Assembly (NCBI GenBank): GCA_028283605.1
Contig: JAPWKH010000032.1
Location: 62,001 to 126,000 of the forward strand
Source: Arachidicoccus sp.
GTDB lineage: Bacteria > Bacteroidota > Bacteroidia > Chitinophagales > Chitinophagaceae
Direction of reading: 5' to 3'
DNA length: 64,000 nucleotides
Positions 32,943 through 43,173 of the stretch are shown here, one piece after another. How positions within the stretch are numbered: position 1 is the first letter of the stretch; every line of letters begins with the position of its first letter. The notes under the pieces were generated by a model, which ran no database searches, was not told the origin of the DNA, and worked only from the letters and a program-made list of their open reading frames with translations. The position numbers and the translations under genes are program-made.

Positions 32943-34258
32943 TTTATGATGCCAACGGCAATTTGACACAGGATTTGAATAAAAATATTTCCTTTACAAC
33001 ATATAACTACTTAAATTTATCCAAGGTTATTACGGTAGCAGATAAAGGCGTTATCAGGTATGTTTACGATGCAGCAGGTAATAAGTTACAGAAAAGAACT
33101 TTTGACCAGGTCACAAATGGAACAACAGTAACAACTTATGTTGGAGGTTTGGTATATCAGAACAGTTCTTTGAATGGTGTGCAAGTGGCAGACACCTTAC
33201 AGTTCTTTGGCACGACAGAAGGCAGAGCAAGGATTAACAATGGCGGCTTTGTGTACGATTATTTCCTGAAGGATCATCTCGGCAATACCCGTGTTGTGCT
33301 GACCGATGATTACAATGTGGCTAGTCCTATACTCGAGGCAACAAGTTATTATCCGTTCGGACTCCAACAAAAGGGAATAGGGCTACAACAGGAAACTAAT
33401 CCGCTGCACAATAAGTACACTTATAACGGTAAGGAACTTCAAGAAGACTTAGGTCTTGACCAATACGATTACGGCGCAAGGTTCCAAGATCCGCAATTAG
33501 GAGTTTGGCATAATATAGACCCGTTGGCTGATAAATCCCGTAGATGGTCGCCGTATAGCTATGCTTATGATAATCCTTTAAGGTTTATCGACAAAGATGG
33601 TATGTGGAGTACAGATGCAATGGGGAATTCGTTTACTGATAATACTCAAGATATAGCTGCTTTTATGCAACAACAATCTTCACAACAACAGGCTAATAAC
33701 AAACCTCCCGATGACTATCAATTAACGAAAGATGGCAGGGTTCAATTGACAAAACAAACAAATGATAAGTTTGATAATTTTTTTGATGAGAATGGAAAAC
33801 TAATAGCTAAAGTTGATCAAAAAGCATCGGAAAACAAAAGTATGACACCCGACCAAGCTTGGAAACTTAATGATATTTCTTTGGCATTAAGTAGAGAGCC
33901 GGCTCTCTTTGATCAAATGCAAAATAGAGCTGTTGCTACAGGATGGGATATGTCAAAAGGTATAAATGCTTTAAAAACAATGGCTGCTCATAGCAAAGGC
34001 GTTTTCTACAGCGACGCAATGATAGGATCTTCTCAAAATTGGAGAGAGGGGAAGCCTCAAGGTCTATTTGATATTTTTCTCCAAAAAATTGGCTTAGATA
34101 AAGTAGGAGACTGGTATCATGCTGTTACTGGTGGTAGAGAATTAAGTAATATAGTAAATGATATCAAAAATGCACCTCAACCTACTCAAACTATTTATGA
34201 AATCCAAGCATATAATTCTACAACTTATGATTGGAATTTGAATGGTATGCATAACTAA
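32943..34258 (+). pseudogene. RHS repeat-associated core domain protein, C-terminal fragment with toxin-like tail
   Basis: The frame is open from about 32943 ([14 protein letters not shown]) with no real start, so the N-terminal RHS barrel is missing. It has YD repeats, then the conserved core: [68 protein letters not shown] and [15 protein letters not shown]. After this junction a tail of about 220 residues follows, in the place where RHS toxins carry variable effector domains; I do not recognise its fold. The next gene, a lipoprotein with MORN repeats, would suit an immunity protein. As a fragment it is probably an RHS cassette tip used in recombination, not an expressed toxin. Confidence 0.75.
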
Positions 34259-34265
34259 TAGTAAA

Positions 34266-35075
34266 ATGTATAACATTAAATATAACATACTTTTAATGCC
34301 TCTGTTTTTATTAATAGAATTAGGATGTAGCAATAAAAACAGAGGGCAAGCAGTTCTTCCTAAGAATAGCAATATTATAGATACGATTAAAACCTTTTAT
34401 GATAGTGGAAGAACAAGTATTGCAAGTTTAACTCCCTTGGAAAACGGAAAGAAGAATGGCTTATATGTTGCGTTTTATCCAAATGGAGACACTGCCAGTT
34501 TGGTGATATACAAAAACGATAAGATTATAGATTCTGTTATTAATTTTTATCATAACAAAAACTTCAGTTCTATTTTGTACTATGATTCTTTAGGCAACCT
34601 ACTTCATCTGGCAAAAATTTTTTATGATAATGGAGAATTAAAACAATATGTTAGTGCTGATGGAGAGGAAATGAATTTCTTCTATAGAGATGGCGCGCTT
34701 CAACTTAAAAGCCATTATCATAATAATAAAAAAAACGGCAAATGGATATATTATGCGCCTGATAGTACGATTCTAAAAATTGAAAAATATAAAAATGACT
34801 CTTTGATAGATTTTCCATTAATTGGAGATACTAGCGTGAGAGTTCACATGAATGGATGGCTAAGAATTTACAATGATGATAACACTGCATTAATTTCAGA
34901 GTCTTATTATAAAAAGGGCATGAAAGATGGCACGTCTATCGATTATTATGAAGATGGCAATATTAAAAAAATTTCTTTTTATAAAAATGGTATTTTGAAT
35001 GGAAAGCAAATATTATTGAGCAATGATGGACAAGTTGAGAGTCAAATCTTTTATAAAAACGGGAACCCTAATTAG
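34266..35075 (+). CDS. MORN-repeat (YwqK-like) lipoprotein, possible immunity protein of the RHS tip
   Basis: Start at 34266 chosen because it yields a lipoprotein signal (MYNIKYNILLMPLFLLIELG then Cys-SNKNRG). The body consists of about eight MORN-like repeats of the YxNGxxxGxxxxYY type (FYDNGELKQYVSADGE, YKKGMKDGTSIDYYEDGNIK, FYKNGILNGKQILLSNDG), as in YwqK-family antitoxins. It starts 8 bp after the RHS tip frame ends. Outer-membrane or periplasmic location fits protection against an incoming RHS effector. Immunity is inferred from position only. Confidence 0.7.
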   Translation: MYNIKYNILLMPLFLLIELGCSNKNRGQAVLPKNSNIIDTIKTFYDSGRTSIASLTPLENGKKNGLYVAFYPNGDTASLVIYKNDKIIDSVINFYHNKNFSSILYYDSLGNLLHLAKIFYDNGELKQYVSADGEEMNFFYRDGALQLKSHYHNNKKNGKWIYYAPDSTILKIEKYKNDSLIDFPLIGDTSVRVHMNGWLRIYNDDNTALISESYYKKGMKDGTSIDYYEDGNIKKISFYKNGILNGKQILLSNDGQVESQIFYKNGNPN

Positions 35076-35079
35076 GTAA

Positions 35080-35145
35080 CCTGTAAGTGCAGATTCCGAA
35101 TAAATTGATCAGTGTATTCCGAATAAAAGTGACCACCAAAAATAA
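35080..35145. mobile_element. IS21-type end remnant
   Basis: Two direct repeats ATTCCGAATAAATTGATCA and ATTCCGAATAAAAGTGACCA next to TGTAAGTGCAG resemble the multiple terminal repeats of IS21-family elements. No istA/istB is present, so only an end remains. Confidence 0.5.
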
Positions 35146-35305
35146 AGTTGAGTAAGCGGTCTGAAAATTATTTTTCAAGGTACAAGTTATGCGGTGATTA
35201 ATTGTTTTTTCGTTGTATGTTTATTTTGATTTTTAGTGATTGCCGCGCAACCTCTATGAACTTTCTATAATAAAGTGTTCGGATATTCGACAAAAACATA
35301 TAAGC

Positions 35306-35328
35306 AAAGCCGCTCATTGAGCGGCTTT
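35306..35328. terminator. Perfect GC-rich hairpin
   Basis: AAAGCCGCTCA and TGAGCGGCTTT form an 11-bp stem with a minimal loop. Resembles a terminator, in a region otherwise made of IS debris (35146-35418). Confidence 0.6.
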
Positions 35329-35418
35329 ACTGTTTTACGAAGCATACACCTTTCGTGCTTAGCATCTCGTAATACCATTATAATATCTATATGGCATAAT
35401 ATTTAATATATTGTAGCC

Positions 35419-35520
35419 ATGAGAACAACATTAATATTACCAATAAAAGAAAGTGGAGAAGAATTAAAGCAACTGCATAAAAATCCACCCCGCACTTACA
35501 AAAGCGAATCAAGATGTTGC
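35419..35520 (+). pseudogene. N-terminal transposase fragment (IS630-like)
   Basis: MRTTLILPIKESGEELKQLH then KNPPRTYKSESRCC looks like the start of an IS630-type transposase (helical ELKQLHKN segment) and then changes into RHS-adjacent DNA of higher G+C. Too short for a firm family call. Confidence 0.35.
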
Positions 35521-35574
35521 AGTATGTTCCAACTGGCGCGGGTCTGGGGCGTTGGGAATGTGTGATAGCCGACC

Positions 35575-36045
35575 TGTGCCGGGCTGTCACGCAATATTAC
35601 CGGTATGGTGTGGAAAGATGCGAACGACAAAAACGTAAGGATATATAATTTCACTTATGACAATGTGAACAGGCTGACCGCCGCCAACTTCGGGCAATAC
35701 GCGTCGGGCGGGTTCAGCAGTTCCAACGTAAATTATACCGTCGGAAGCTTGACATACGACAACAACGGTAATATCAAAACCATGAACCAGTATGGTTTAA
35801 AGACAGGCAGCACATCGGGACTGATAGACCAATTGACGTATAGCTACAGCAATACCAACCTCAGCAATAAATTACTGAATGTAGCGGACAACGCCAATGA
35901 CCCGAACAGCACATTAGGGGATTTTCATTACCCGGCAGCTACGAAGTCTGCGACAACGGCGGATTATGCCTATGATAACAACGGCAATTTGGTTACCGAT
36001 GCCAATAAAAAGATTTCTTCAATCGTTTACAACTACTTAATTAAA
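35575..36045 (+). pseudogene. RHS/YD-repeat protein, internal fragment
   Basis: Frame enters as GLSRNITGMVWKDANDKNVR and holds YD repeats: IYNFTYDNVNRLTAANFGQY, SLTYDNNGNIKTM, DYAYDNNGNLVTDANKKI, then dissolves at the right REP-like palindrome. Codon use is more G+C-rich than in the RHS fragment at 32943, so it comes from another RHS gene or cassette. No start or end of its own. Confidence 0.8.
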
Positions 36046-36060
36046 AATTTGCTGATAGGG

Positions 36061-36090
36061 CTTCGACATTGCAAATGTCAAAGAGCGAGT
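36061..36090 (-). repeat. REP-like palindromic repeat, right copy (inverted)
   Basis: Inverted partner of 32862-32890; contains the hairpin TTCGACATT-GCA-AATGTCAAA. It lies 46 bp before the stop of the RND gene. Confidence 0.7.
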
Positions 36091-36135
36091 ACACGTCTGC
36101 ACGCTCACATTTATCGCATATATTATCGCACGCTC

Positions 36136-39100
36136 CTACCCTTCCTTATCTTCTGCCAACCGTTGCAAGTACAATGCTTTCGCGCGGCGGTAACGCAGGC
36201 TTCTGTTTACTTTCAGCTCTCTTTCCAAAATAAAATAAAACAAAATCCATGATGCTAAAAACACCATTGCACCGATGGCTGCATTAGCTTTATTCCCCAA
36301 TAAAGTGACGGCCGAGAACGTATTGAGTACAGCAATCAGAAAAGATAAAAGGAACGGCGCTACCAGTTTTCTTTCCATAAATTTATCCACGATATAATAA
36401 ACCGTAGGCACCACAACCAAAGTGAGCAACAAGGAACTTGTAAGCCCGCCGATGATAACCCAAGCCATGCCTGATTTCACTTCCGAGCCCGAACCTTTTG
36501 CTAATGCAATCGGTAACATACCTGTAATCATTGCCAGCGTTGTCATCATTATCGGGCGAAAACGCTCGCGGCCTGCTTCGATCAATGCTTCTTTCAATGA
36601 TCTTCCTTGTGTTTTTAAATGATTGGTAAAATCTACCAACAGAATACCGTTTTTTGCCACCAGCCCCATAAGCATGATTAATCCGATCATTGCAAAAATG
36701 GATAATTCATTTTGCGTAAGCGCCAGTGCAAGAAAAGCGCCGATCATTGCCAAAGGCAATGCAAACAACACCACGAAAGGATAAACCGCATTTTCGTATA
36801 AAGCCACCATGATAAAATATACCAGCAATATTCCTATGCCTAATGCAAGCAATAGGCTCGACATAGAATCCTGTAAATTCTTTTGATCCCCCAAAAAGCT
36901 GTAACTCACACCGGGCGGAAATTTGTATCTGCCGAATTTTGCAGTAAGGCTGTCTCCTACCGTTCCGTTTGATACGCCAAGTACAGTTGCATTGATAGTT
37001 ATGGATGGCAGCCTGTCTGTTCGCTGCAACACAGATTCTCCCATTACTTCATTGACCGAAGCGAATTGAGACAATTGGAATGTTTGTCCGTTAGCGCCTA
37101 TAAAAGTGAGTTTTTTTAATTCATCAATACTACTTCTGTTATAACCGGAAAACTCTACCATGATGTCGTATTCATTACCATTGTATTTATATTTCGCATT
37201 GTTGTTTCCTCTAAATGCTACGGAAATTGCATTGCCTATATCGGAAGGATTCACACCGAACACAGCCATCTTTTCTCTGTCTAATGTTACATCATATTCC
37301 GGCTTAGGGTTTTTAGTTGAAAATTCAACATAGTTTGTTCCGGATGTAGCTTCCACCATTTTACGTAAAGTATCTGCAACTTGTTTTACAACTTCATGCG
37401 TAGGGCCTTTAACGGCTATCTGAATATCGGGCTGTGCTGCATTTCCCGTAATATCCACTTGCGCAACGGATGCTTTTACGCCGGGGATTTGAGATATGCT
37501 GTCTACCATTCTCGAACCGAAATAATCTGCAGTATAAGTACGTTTGTTCTTATCGGTCAGTTTTACGTTTATCTCCGCAAGGTTACTGTTATTCGTAGTT
37601 CCCAAACCCGTGCTTGAATAACCGATATTCGAAAATACATTTACTACATCTTTTTGCCTGAGAATAATTTGCTCTGCTTTTTCGGTAATCATATTGGTTT
37701 GATACAAAGAAGTCTGCGGCGCTAATTCCAATTTTATTACAAGCTGTCCCTGATCCCCTTTGCTTACGAATGCCGCACCGATAAATCCTCCTTTGAAAAT
37801 TAATACTGTCAAGAATAACAGTACAACGATAGCGCCCAATACAAACATTTTTGTCCATCTGTTTTTCAAACACCAAGTCAAAATACGGCTGTAGCCATCG
37901 CGCATATTATCCAATAATTTTTCGAACCAAAGATTAATTCTTCCCCAAACAGATTTTTTTGAAAGATGTACTACACGCCCGAAACGTGAAGCCAGCAAAG
38001 GCGTCAATGTAAAGCAAACGAATAAACTCATCAATGTAGAACAAACTACGACCAAAGCAAACTCTCTTAATATAGAACCGATTAATCCGCCTGTTAAAGC
38101 CATAGGTAAAAACACCACCACATCTACCATTGTGATTGCCATTGCAGTAAATCCTATCTCACTTCGTCCGTTAATGGTTGCCGTTTTTTTATTTTCGCCG
38201 GCTTCCATGTGGCGCATAATATTTTCCAGAATTACAATCGAATCATCTACCAGGATGCCCACTACAAGAGACAATGCCATCAACGTCATTAAATTCAGCG
38301 ACATACCGAATATGTGCATGAATATAAATGTAGGTATCATAGAGGAAGGCAATGCAACCAATACGAATAATGAACTGCGAATGCTGTGCAAAAAGAAAAG
38401 CATTACTACCGACACAATAATTACGGCAAAAAATAAATCTTCCATCACCGCATCGGCAGATTGCAATGTATAAGTCGATTGATCCGTTGCAATATCAAAA
38501 CCCAAGTGAATATCTTTGTATTGAACTTCCAGTTCTTTTAATCTTGACTGTACTTTTTTGCTTACATCAACTGCATTTGCATCAGTTTGTTTTTGTACCT
38601 GAATTCCAATGGAAGGTTTGCCGTTCATGTGATTCAATTGCACAGCTTCTTCGGAACCGTCTACTACGTCTGCAACATCGCTTAAATAAACTTTACCGCC
38701 TGAGGAAGTTTGCATAATTACCATCTTGCGCACGGCATCCACATTGGTAAACTTTGCGTCGAACTTAATGGTATAATCACTTGCATTTGTTTTGATTTCT
38801 CCTGCCGGTATTGATAAACTTGAAGCATTGACAATCTGTGCCAATTGCCCGATACTTAAGCCATAACTTTTTAATTTATCCTGATTTACATTTACACGAA
38901 TCTGCCTTTCCGAGCCGCCAATTACCGTTACTTGCCCCACGCCGGGAACATTGGCTATCTGCGGTTTTATTTGCTGATCGATAATATCATACAAAGAACG
39001 TTCATCGCTTGTTGAAGTAACGCTCATCGTTAAAATAGGAATATCATCTGTAGAAAATTTATTCAAAACAGGTTTGTCCACATCATCGGGAAGCTGTGAA

Positions 39101-39450
39101 ATAATGCCGTCTATTTTTCGCTGTGCATCGCTGATGGCTTTGTCCACGTTTACGCCGTTCAACAACTGAATAGTAACAATTGATGCGCCTTCCAGACTCG
39201 AAGAAGTGATTTGATCAATACCTTCAACAGATGATACCGCATCTTCGATTTTCTTGGTTACATTGTTTTCTATTTCATCTGCAGAAGCGCCGCGATAAGT
39301 TGTATTGATACTTAAAACATTCGCATTAAACTTCGGCAGCAAATTATAATCAAGACTGTTATAAGACATAATGCCGAACAATATCAATACCGTGAATATT
39401 ACTAAAATAAGCAACGGCCTGTGTATGGCTAATTCGGTTAATTTTTTCAT
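36136..39450 (-). CDS. RND efflux pump, inner-membrane transporter (AcrB/HAE1 type)
   Basis: 1104 residues with the twelve-helix RND plan: first helix LLILVIFTVLILFGIMSYNS, first porter domain (GASADEIENNVTKKIEDAVS), helices 2-6 with GILVDDSIVILENIMRHME carrying the proton-relay Asp pair, second porter domain, helices 8-12 (LPLAMIGAFLALALTQNELS, GLVAKNGILLVDFTNH). The last about 90 residues add two extra hydrophobic segments (LVAPFLLSFLIAVLNTFSAV, AAIGAMVFLASWILFYFIL), an extension over the usual 1030-1050. Uses proton force to expel drugs or other toxic molecules. Last gene of the marR-tolC-MFP-RND operon. Confidence 0.93.
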   Translation of the reverse strand: MKKLTELAIHRPLLILVIFTVLILFGIMSYNSLDYNLLPKFNANVLSINTTYRGASADEIENNVTKKIEDAVSSVEGIDQITSSSLEGASIVTIQLLNGVNVDKAISDAQRKIDGIISQLPDDVDKPVLNKFSTDDIPILTMSVTSTSDERSLYDIIDQQIKPQIANVPGVGQVTVIGGSERQIRVNVNQDKLKSYGLSIGQLAQIVNASSLSIPAGEIKTNASDYTIKFDAKFTNVDAVRKMVIMQTSSGGKVYLSDVADVVDGSEEAVQLNHMNGKPSIGIQVQKQTDANAVDVSKKVQSRLKELEVQYKDIHLGFDIATDQSTYTLQSADAVMEDLFFAVIIVSVVMLFFLHSIRSSLFVLVALPSSMIPTFIFMHIFGMSLNLMTLMALSLVVGILVDDSIVILENIMRHMEAGENKKTATINGRSEIGFTAMAITMVDVVVFLPMALTGGLIGSILREFALVVVCSTLMSLFVCFTLTPLLASRFGRVVHLSKKSVWGRINLWFEKLLDNMRDGYSRILTWCLKNRWTKMFVLGAIVVLLFLTVLIFKGGFIGAAFVSKGDQGQLVIKLELAPQTSLYQTNMITEKAEQIILRQKDVVNVFSNIGYSSTGLGTTNNSNLAEINVKLTDKNKRTYTADYFGSRMVDSISQIPGVKASVAQVDITGNAAQPDIQIAVKGPTHEVVKQVADTLRKMVEATSGTNYVEFSTKNPKPEYDVTLDREKMAVFGVNPSDIGNAISVAFRGNNNAKYKYNGNEYDIMVEFSGYNRSSIDELKKLTFIGANGQTFQLSQFASVNEVMGESVLQRTDRLPSITINATVLGVSNGTVGDSLTAKFGRYKFPPGVSYSFLGDQKNLQDSMSSLLLALGIGILLVYFIMVALYENAVYPFVVLFALPLAMIGAFLALALTQNELSIFAMIGLIMLMGLVAKNGILLVDFTNHLKTQGRSLKEALIEAGRERFRPIMMTTLAMITGMLPIALAKGSGSEVKSGMAWVIIGGLTSSLLLTLVVVPTVYYIVDKFMERKLVAPFLLSFLIAVLNTFSAVTLLGNKANAAIGAMVFLASWILFYFILERELKVNRSLRYRRAKALYLQRLAEDKEG

Positions 39451-39489
39451 CGTAATAATTTTACATTATTCATCTTGCAGAATAAGGAT

Positions 39490-40566
39490 TTATTTCTTGT
39501 CAGTACTATCAATAATTTCTCTCACGGTTGTTCCTTCTTTCAAATTAATTTGCCCGTTGGTAATTACTTTATCGCCTTCTTTCAAACCATCTCTCACTTC
39601 AATCATATCGCCTGCTTCTTTGCCAGTTACAATATTTTTCAAAACAGATTTTCCGTTTTCAACGATATATACTTTTGGCGATTGCATTCCCTCCAATAAT
39701 GAAGAACGAGGAATCAGAATAGCTTTGTCTGAAGATTTTCTTTCAAAATTTACATAAGCAAATGTCCCTGCTTTCAAAGGATGTGCAGCGCTATTCTGCA
39801 ATGTAATTTCTACCTGATAATTATGTGCCGCATCGCCTTTGTTACTGATGAAACTTATATGCCCTGTAAAATAAGTATTAGGATAAATGTCCGTAGACAC
39901 TTTCACTTCCTGGCCGTTTTTTAAAGAATAAACATCTGCTTCATTGACAGATACATCTGCTTTTAATCTTGACAAATCCACGATATGCCCGAGCGCTGCG
40001 CCGATTGCCACATATTCTCCCGCTTCTTTAAATTTTGATACGATCTGCCCGCTGATAGGCGCTTTGATATGGCTGTCTTCAATTTGTTTGTTGATAATTT
40101 GAATTTGATTTACTGTATTATCATAATTAAGCTTGGTGTTTTGCACATCTTGCAAAGTAGTTGCATTGCCTGCATACAAAGTATCGCTTCGCTTCACGTC
40201 TTTCTCCGCTTTGTTTTTGTTTAAAAGGGCTTGCTGAAGATTCAGATGAAGTTGTTTATTATCAATATCTGCAACTGTTTCTCCTTCGGAAACCATCGTT
40301 CCTAAATTAAAATGTACGGATATTAATTGGCCGCCGGCAACTGCATTGATGTCTGCCTCTTTGAAGGGAATTAACGAACCGATTTTTATAAGGCTGTCGT
40401 TATAATCCGATTTGGAAACCATATATGTATTTACCGGAATTTCAATGTTTGTAACAGGCTGAACTGCATTTTTTTTGTCGATATTTTTTTTATTAGATGC
40501 AAGCCTGAATACTATCGCGCCCAACAGCAACACAACCACTAAGACCAATAAAATTCTCCTTATCAT
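39490..40566 (-). CDS. RND efflux periplasmic adaptor (membrane-fusion protein)
   Basis: 358 residues: N-terminal anchor (ILLVLVVVLLLGAIVFRLA), lipoyl halves (GGQLISVHFNLGTMVSEGET and IKAPISGQIVSKFKEAGEYV), a short coiled-coil hairpin and beta-barrel/proximal domains ending DGLKEGDKVITNGQINLKEG. Bridges the inner-membrane pump and the TolC-like channel. 26 bp from the tolC stop and 39 bp ahead of the RND start, so one operon. Confidence 0.92.
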   Translation of the reverse strand: MIRRILLVLVVVLLLGAIVFRLASNKKNIDKKNAVQPVTNIEIPVNTYMVSKSDYNDSLIKIGSLIPFKEADINAVAGGQLISVHFNLGTMVSEGETVADIDNKQLHLNLQQALLNKNKAEKDVKRSDTLYAGNATTLQDVQNTKLNYDNTVNQIQIINKQIEDSHIKAPISGQIVSKFKEAGEYVAIGAALGHIVDLSRLKADVSVNEADVYSLKNGQEVKVSTDIYPNTYFTGHISFISNKGDAAHNYQVEITLQNSAAHPLKAGTFAYVNFERKSSDKAILIPRSSLLEGMQSPKVYIVENGKSVLKNIVTGKEAGDMIEVRDGLKEGDKVITNGQINLKEGTTVREIIDSTDKK

Positions 40567-40592
40567 AAAACAGATTTTTTAAACTGAAAAAA

Positions 40593-41954
40593 TTATAATT
40601 CGTCGAAATATTTTTTTAATGCACCTGCAGATTTATTTAAATCCAACTGCGCTTTGTAATAATCCAGCAACGATTGCAAATAATTATTTTGCGCATCGCG
40701 ATAGGAATTTTCTGCATTTAACAGCGCGCTTAAATCGGCAGTTCCTTGCTGATAAGCCAGTTGATTATTGCTATAAACTTCTCGCGCCAATTCCATATTA
40801 TCTCTGTTCACAGAAATGGCAGAATCGGTTCGCTGCAGCGATACAATCGAATTTTGAAACTGCAAGCTTTGATTGCTTTCGTTTAATTTTAAATTGTTGA
40901 TTGCATTTTCATAATCAATGCTCGCTTCTTTGTATTGTGCGCTGCGCTTGAGTCCGGTAAAAATATTCCAATTCAGTTTCAATCCTATTGCAGAATAATC
41001 ATAAAACTTTCCGAACGCATCACCGAAGTTGCTGCCAAAACCGTTTGCGCCATATCTCGCATAAAAAGATAGCGAAGGAAGTGCGCCAGCTTTAATATTT
41101 TTTCTATTGAAATCGTACAAAGAAATCTGCGCCTGCTGTTGCAGATATGTTGTTGTATTGGAATAATTGTATTGGGGAATGTAGGGATTCGGCTCCGGTG
41201 TAAATTGCAGCCACCTTGCCGTATCAGACAATGTGAGACTTGCCGATTGCGGAAGCCCCATATAATTTTTTAAAACATTATAGCTGTATGAAAGATTATT
41301 TTCTGTTGTTGCTATTTGAGAAATAACATTGTTTAAATTTACCTGAACCTGCATCAGATCAGACTTTTTTGCCACTCCCTGATTAAAGCGCAATTGCGAA
41401 ATATCCAGCAGTTTTTTATACCGTTCTCTTTCATCTGTTTGCAGTTCCAATTGTTTTTGCAGAACAATCACTTGAAAATAAGTAGCCGTAATATTATATA
41501 TCAGTGACTCATCATTTTGCGCTTTATTCATTTGAGACAACTGCTTATTGGGTTCGGAAGCTTTAATGCCTACAAGTTTCGCCTGATCGTAAATCGTTTG
41601 ATTCAATTCTCCTGTAATGCCTGCTGCATAAGGCGTACCCATTTTAATAATCAAATCTCCGCCGGCCGGAAAACCGGGAATTGCAGAACCGTCTGCCGAA
41701 GTCATGCTTAGTACGTTAGACTGAACTTTAAGATTTCTGTCTACACTTCCGTTGATGCTTACTTGCGGCAAATAACTGGATAATGATTCTGTAGCCTTCT
41801 GTTTTGATTGCTCAATATTATTATTATAAATTCTTACGGAAATATGATTTTTTAATCCGTATGCAATACAGTCTTTTAAACTTAATGCTTGTTGTGCACA
41901 TACTTCTGTAAAAAAAGAAGCCAATAAAAAAATGCTAAATAATGATTTATTCAT
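40593..41954 (-). CDS. TolC-family outer-membrane efflux protein
   Basis: 453 residues: signal peptide (SIFLLASFFTEVCAQ), then the internally duplicated OEP pattern (ALSLKDCIAYGLKNHISVRI early; GVAKKSDLMQVQVNLNNV and AYQQGTADLSALLNAENSYR). Forms the trimeric outer-membrane exit duct for the RND pump encoded downstream. Confidence 0.92.
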   Translation of the reverse strand: MNKSLFSIFLLASFFTEVCAQQALSLKDCIAYGLKNHISVRIYNNNIEQSKQKATESLSSYLPQVSINGSVDRNLKVQSNVLSMTSADGSAIPGFPAGGDLIIKMGTPYAAGITGELNQTIYDQAKLVGIKASEPNKQLSQMNKAQNDESLIYNITATYFQVIVLQKQLELQTDERERYKKLLDISQLRFNQGVAKKSDLMQVQVNLNNVISQIATTENNLSYSYNVLKNYMGLPQSASLTLSDTARWLQFTPEPNPYIPQYNYSNTTTYLQQQAQISLYDFNRKNIKAGALPSLSFYARYGANGFGSNFGDAFGKFYDYSAIGLKLNWNIFTGLKRSAQYKEASIDYENAINNLKLNESNQSLQFQNSIVSLQRTDSAISVNRDNMELAREVYSNNQLAYQQGTADLSALLNAENSYRDAQNNYLQSLLDYYKAQLDLNKSAGALKKYFDEL

Positions 41955-42211
41955 CCGTTAATTTTTATTGTTTTTCAATTGTCAATGAACGCCTTTAATG
42001 ATTATCGCTTTGCGTATAAAAAACCTATAGGCATTTCATGCATAATATTTTTTAAAGTGTTTCTTTTGGAATAATTAATAAAGCAAAAACTTAATCGAAA
42101 CTACATTCAGATGAAGAATTTTTTTTATAATTATTCGTTGAATGGAGAGATTTTGTCGGTTAATAATTATTTTAAAGGCCAAATTAGTAGATAGAACAAC
42201 TTTATTATTAA

Positions 42212-42676
42212 TCAGCATTCGTTTTCCGAAATTCTCTCTGAAATATCCTTCAATGTTTCCAATAATTCTTTTCTTGTTTTTTTAGACAGAAAAGAAAAAA
42301 TTTCTGCTTCTGCTTCGTACATCATTTGTTTAACCTGCTCTGCAATAAAAATTCCAGTTGTAGTTGGCTTTATGATAGTTTTTCGTGCATCTTCCGGATG
42401 TTTTGATATTTCTATCAACCCTTTCTTCTGAAACACAGAAAGTGTACGATTTACAGAAGATTTATCCCTGTTTACAAATGTAGCTACTTCTTGCTGTGAT
42501 AAATTTTCTTCGAGAAAAACGCATATCAATACAGGCAACTGATCAAGATCCAAAGGCATTCTTTTTTCCTTCATCATCTTTGCGCCAAGTTCATTTATCC
42601 TCTTTCCAATAATGTGAACATGCAGCATTATCATTTCATTCAGTTCTTCCAAATAGGGATTATCGATCTTTTTCAA
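42212..42676 (-). CDS. MarR-family transcriptional regulator of the efflux operon
   Basis: 154 residues with winged helix-turn-helix: LDQLPVLICVFLEENLSQQE, VATFVNRDKSSVNRTLSVFQ and the wing SKHPEDARKTIIKPT. Starts with TTG at 42676; no ATG fits. A perfect 24-bp palindrome lies 28-51 bp upstream and is the obvious operator. Likely represses the operon until a ligand binds. Confidence 0.88.
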   Translation of the reverse strand: MKKIDNPYLEELNEMIMLHVHIIGKRINELGAKMMKEKRMPLDLDQLPVLICVFLEENLSQQEVATFVNRDKSSVNRTLSVFQKKGLIEISKHPEDARKTIIKPTTTGIFIAEQVKQMMYEAEAEIFSFLSKKTRKELLETLKDISERISENEC

Positions 42677-42703
42677 ATCATAAATATTTGCATGAAGATA
42701 GAA

Positions 42704-42727
42704 TTATTGTTGATATATCAACAATAA
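42704..42727. promoter_or_regulatory. 24-bp perfect palindrome, likely MarR operator
   Basis: Half-sites TTATTGTTGA and TCAACAATAA around TATA, placed directly upstream of the marR-type gene. MarR dimers bind palindromes of this size. Confidence 0.7.
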
Positions 42728-43173
42728 ATGTCGTAACATTTTTTTCTCGGGCATATTACTTTCGTTTCAACGATTTAAAAAGATGGGCAAAGGGAAATTA
42801 TATGAATATTGGAACTGTATTAGGCGTAAAAGCAAATAATGCGTAATGCGGAAAAAAACTAACTATTGCCCCTTGAGGACATGTAACCTACAAGTATGCA
42901 CAGGTACAAAATGGCAGGAAGGAGATATGTATTATTTAGAGCCTATACCTTTGCAAGAGTTTTTAAAAAATCAAAATTGGAACAAAATCCCAGTTGGCCA
43001 AAGAAATAGAACTAACTTAAAATGAAAGGGATTGTCGACTGGCACTTTTATCTTTTAAGATTCCTAACGGGAAAACAAGGGTCAAGATTAGTATTTTTTT
43101 AGTATATACCATGCTTTGCACCTATTGTGCAGATTAATATATTTTGATAAAACCAATATCCACATTTGAGCCT
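42728..43173. other. Gene-free stretch between marR-type gene and histidine kinase
   Basis: No supported gene. A 47-codon open frame at about 42883-43023 (+), TKWQEGDMYYLEPIPLQEFL, looks like coding sequence but has no start and no family I recognise; perhaps a relic. Confidence 0.4.
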
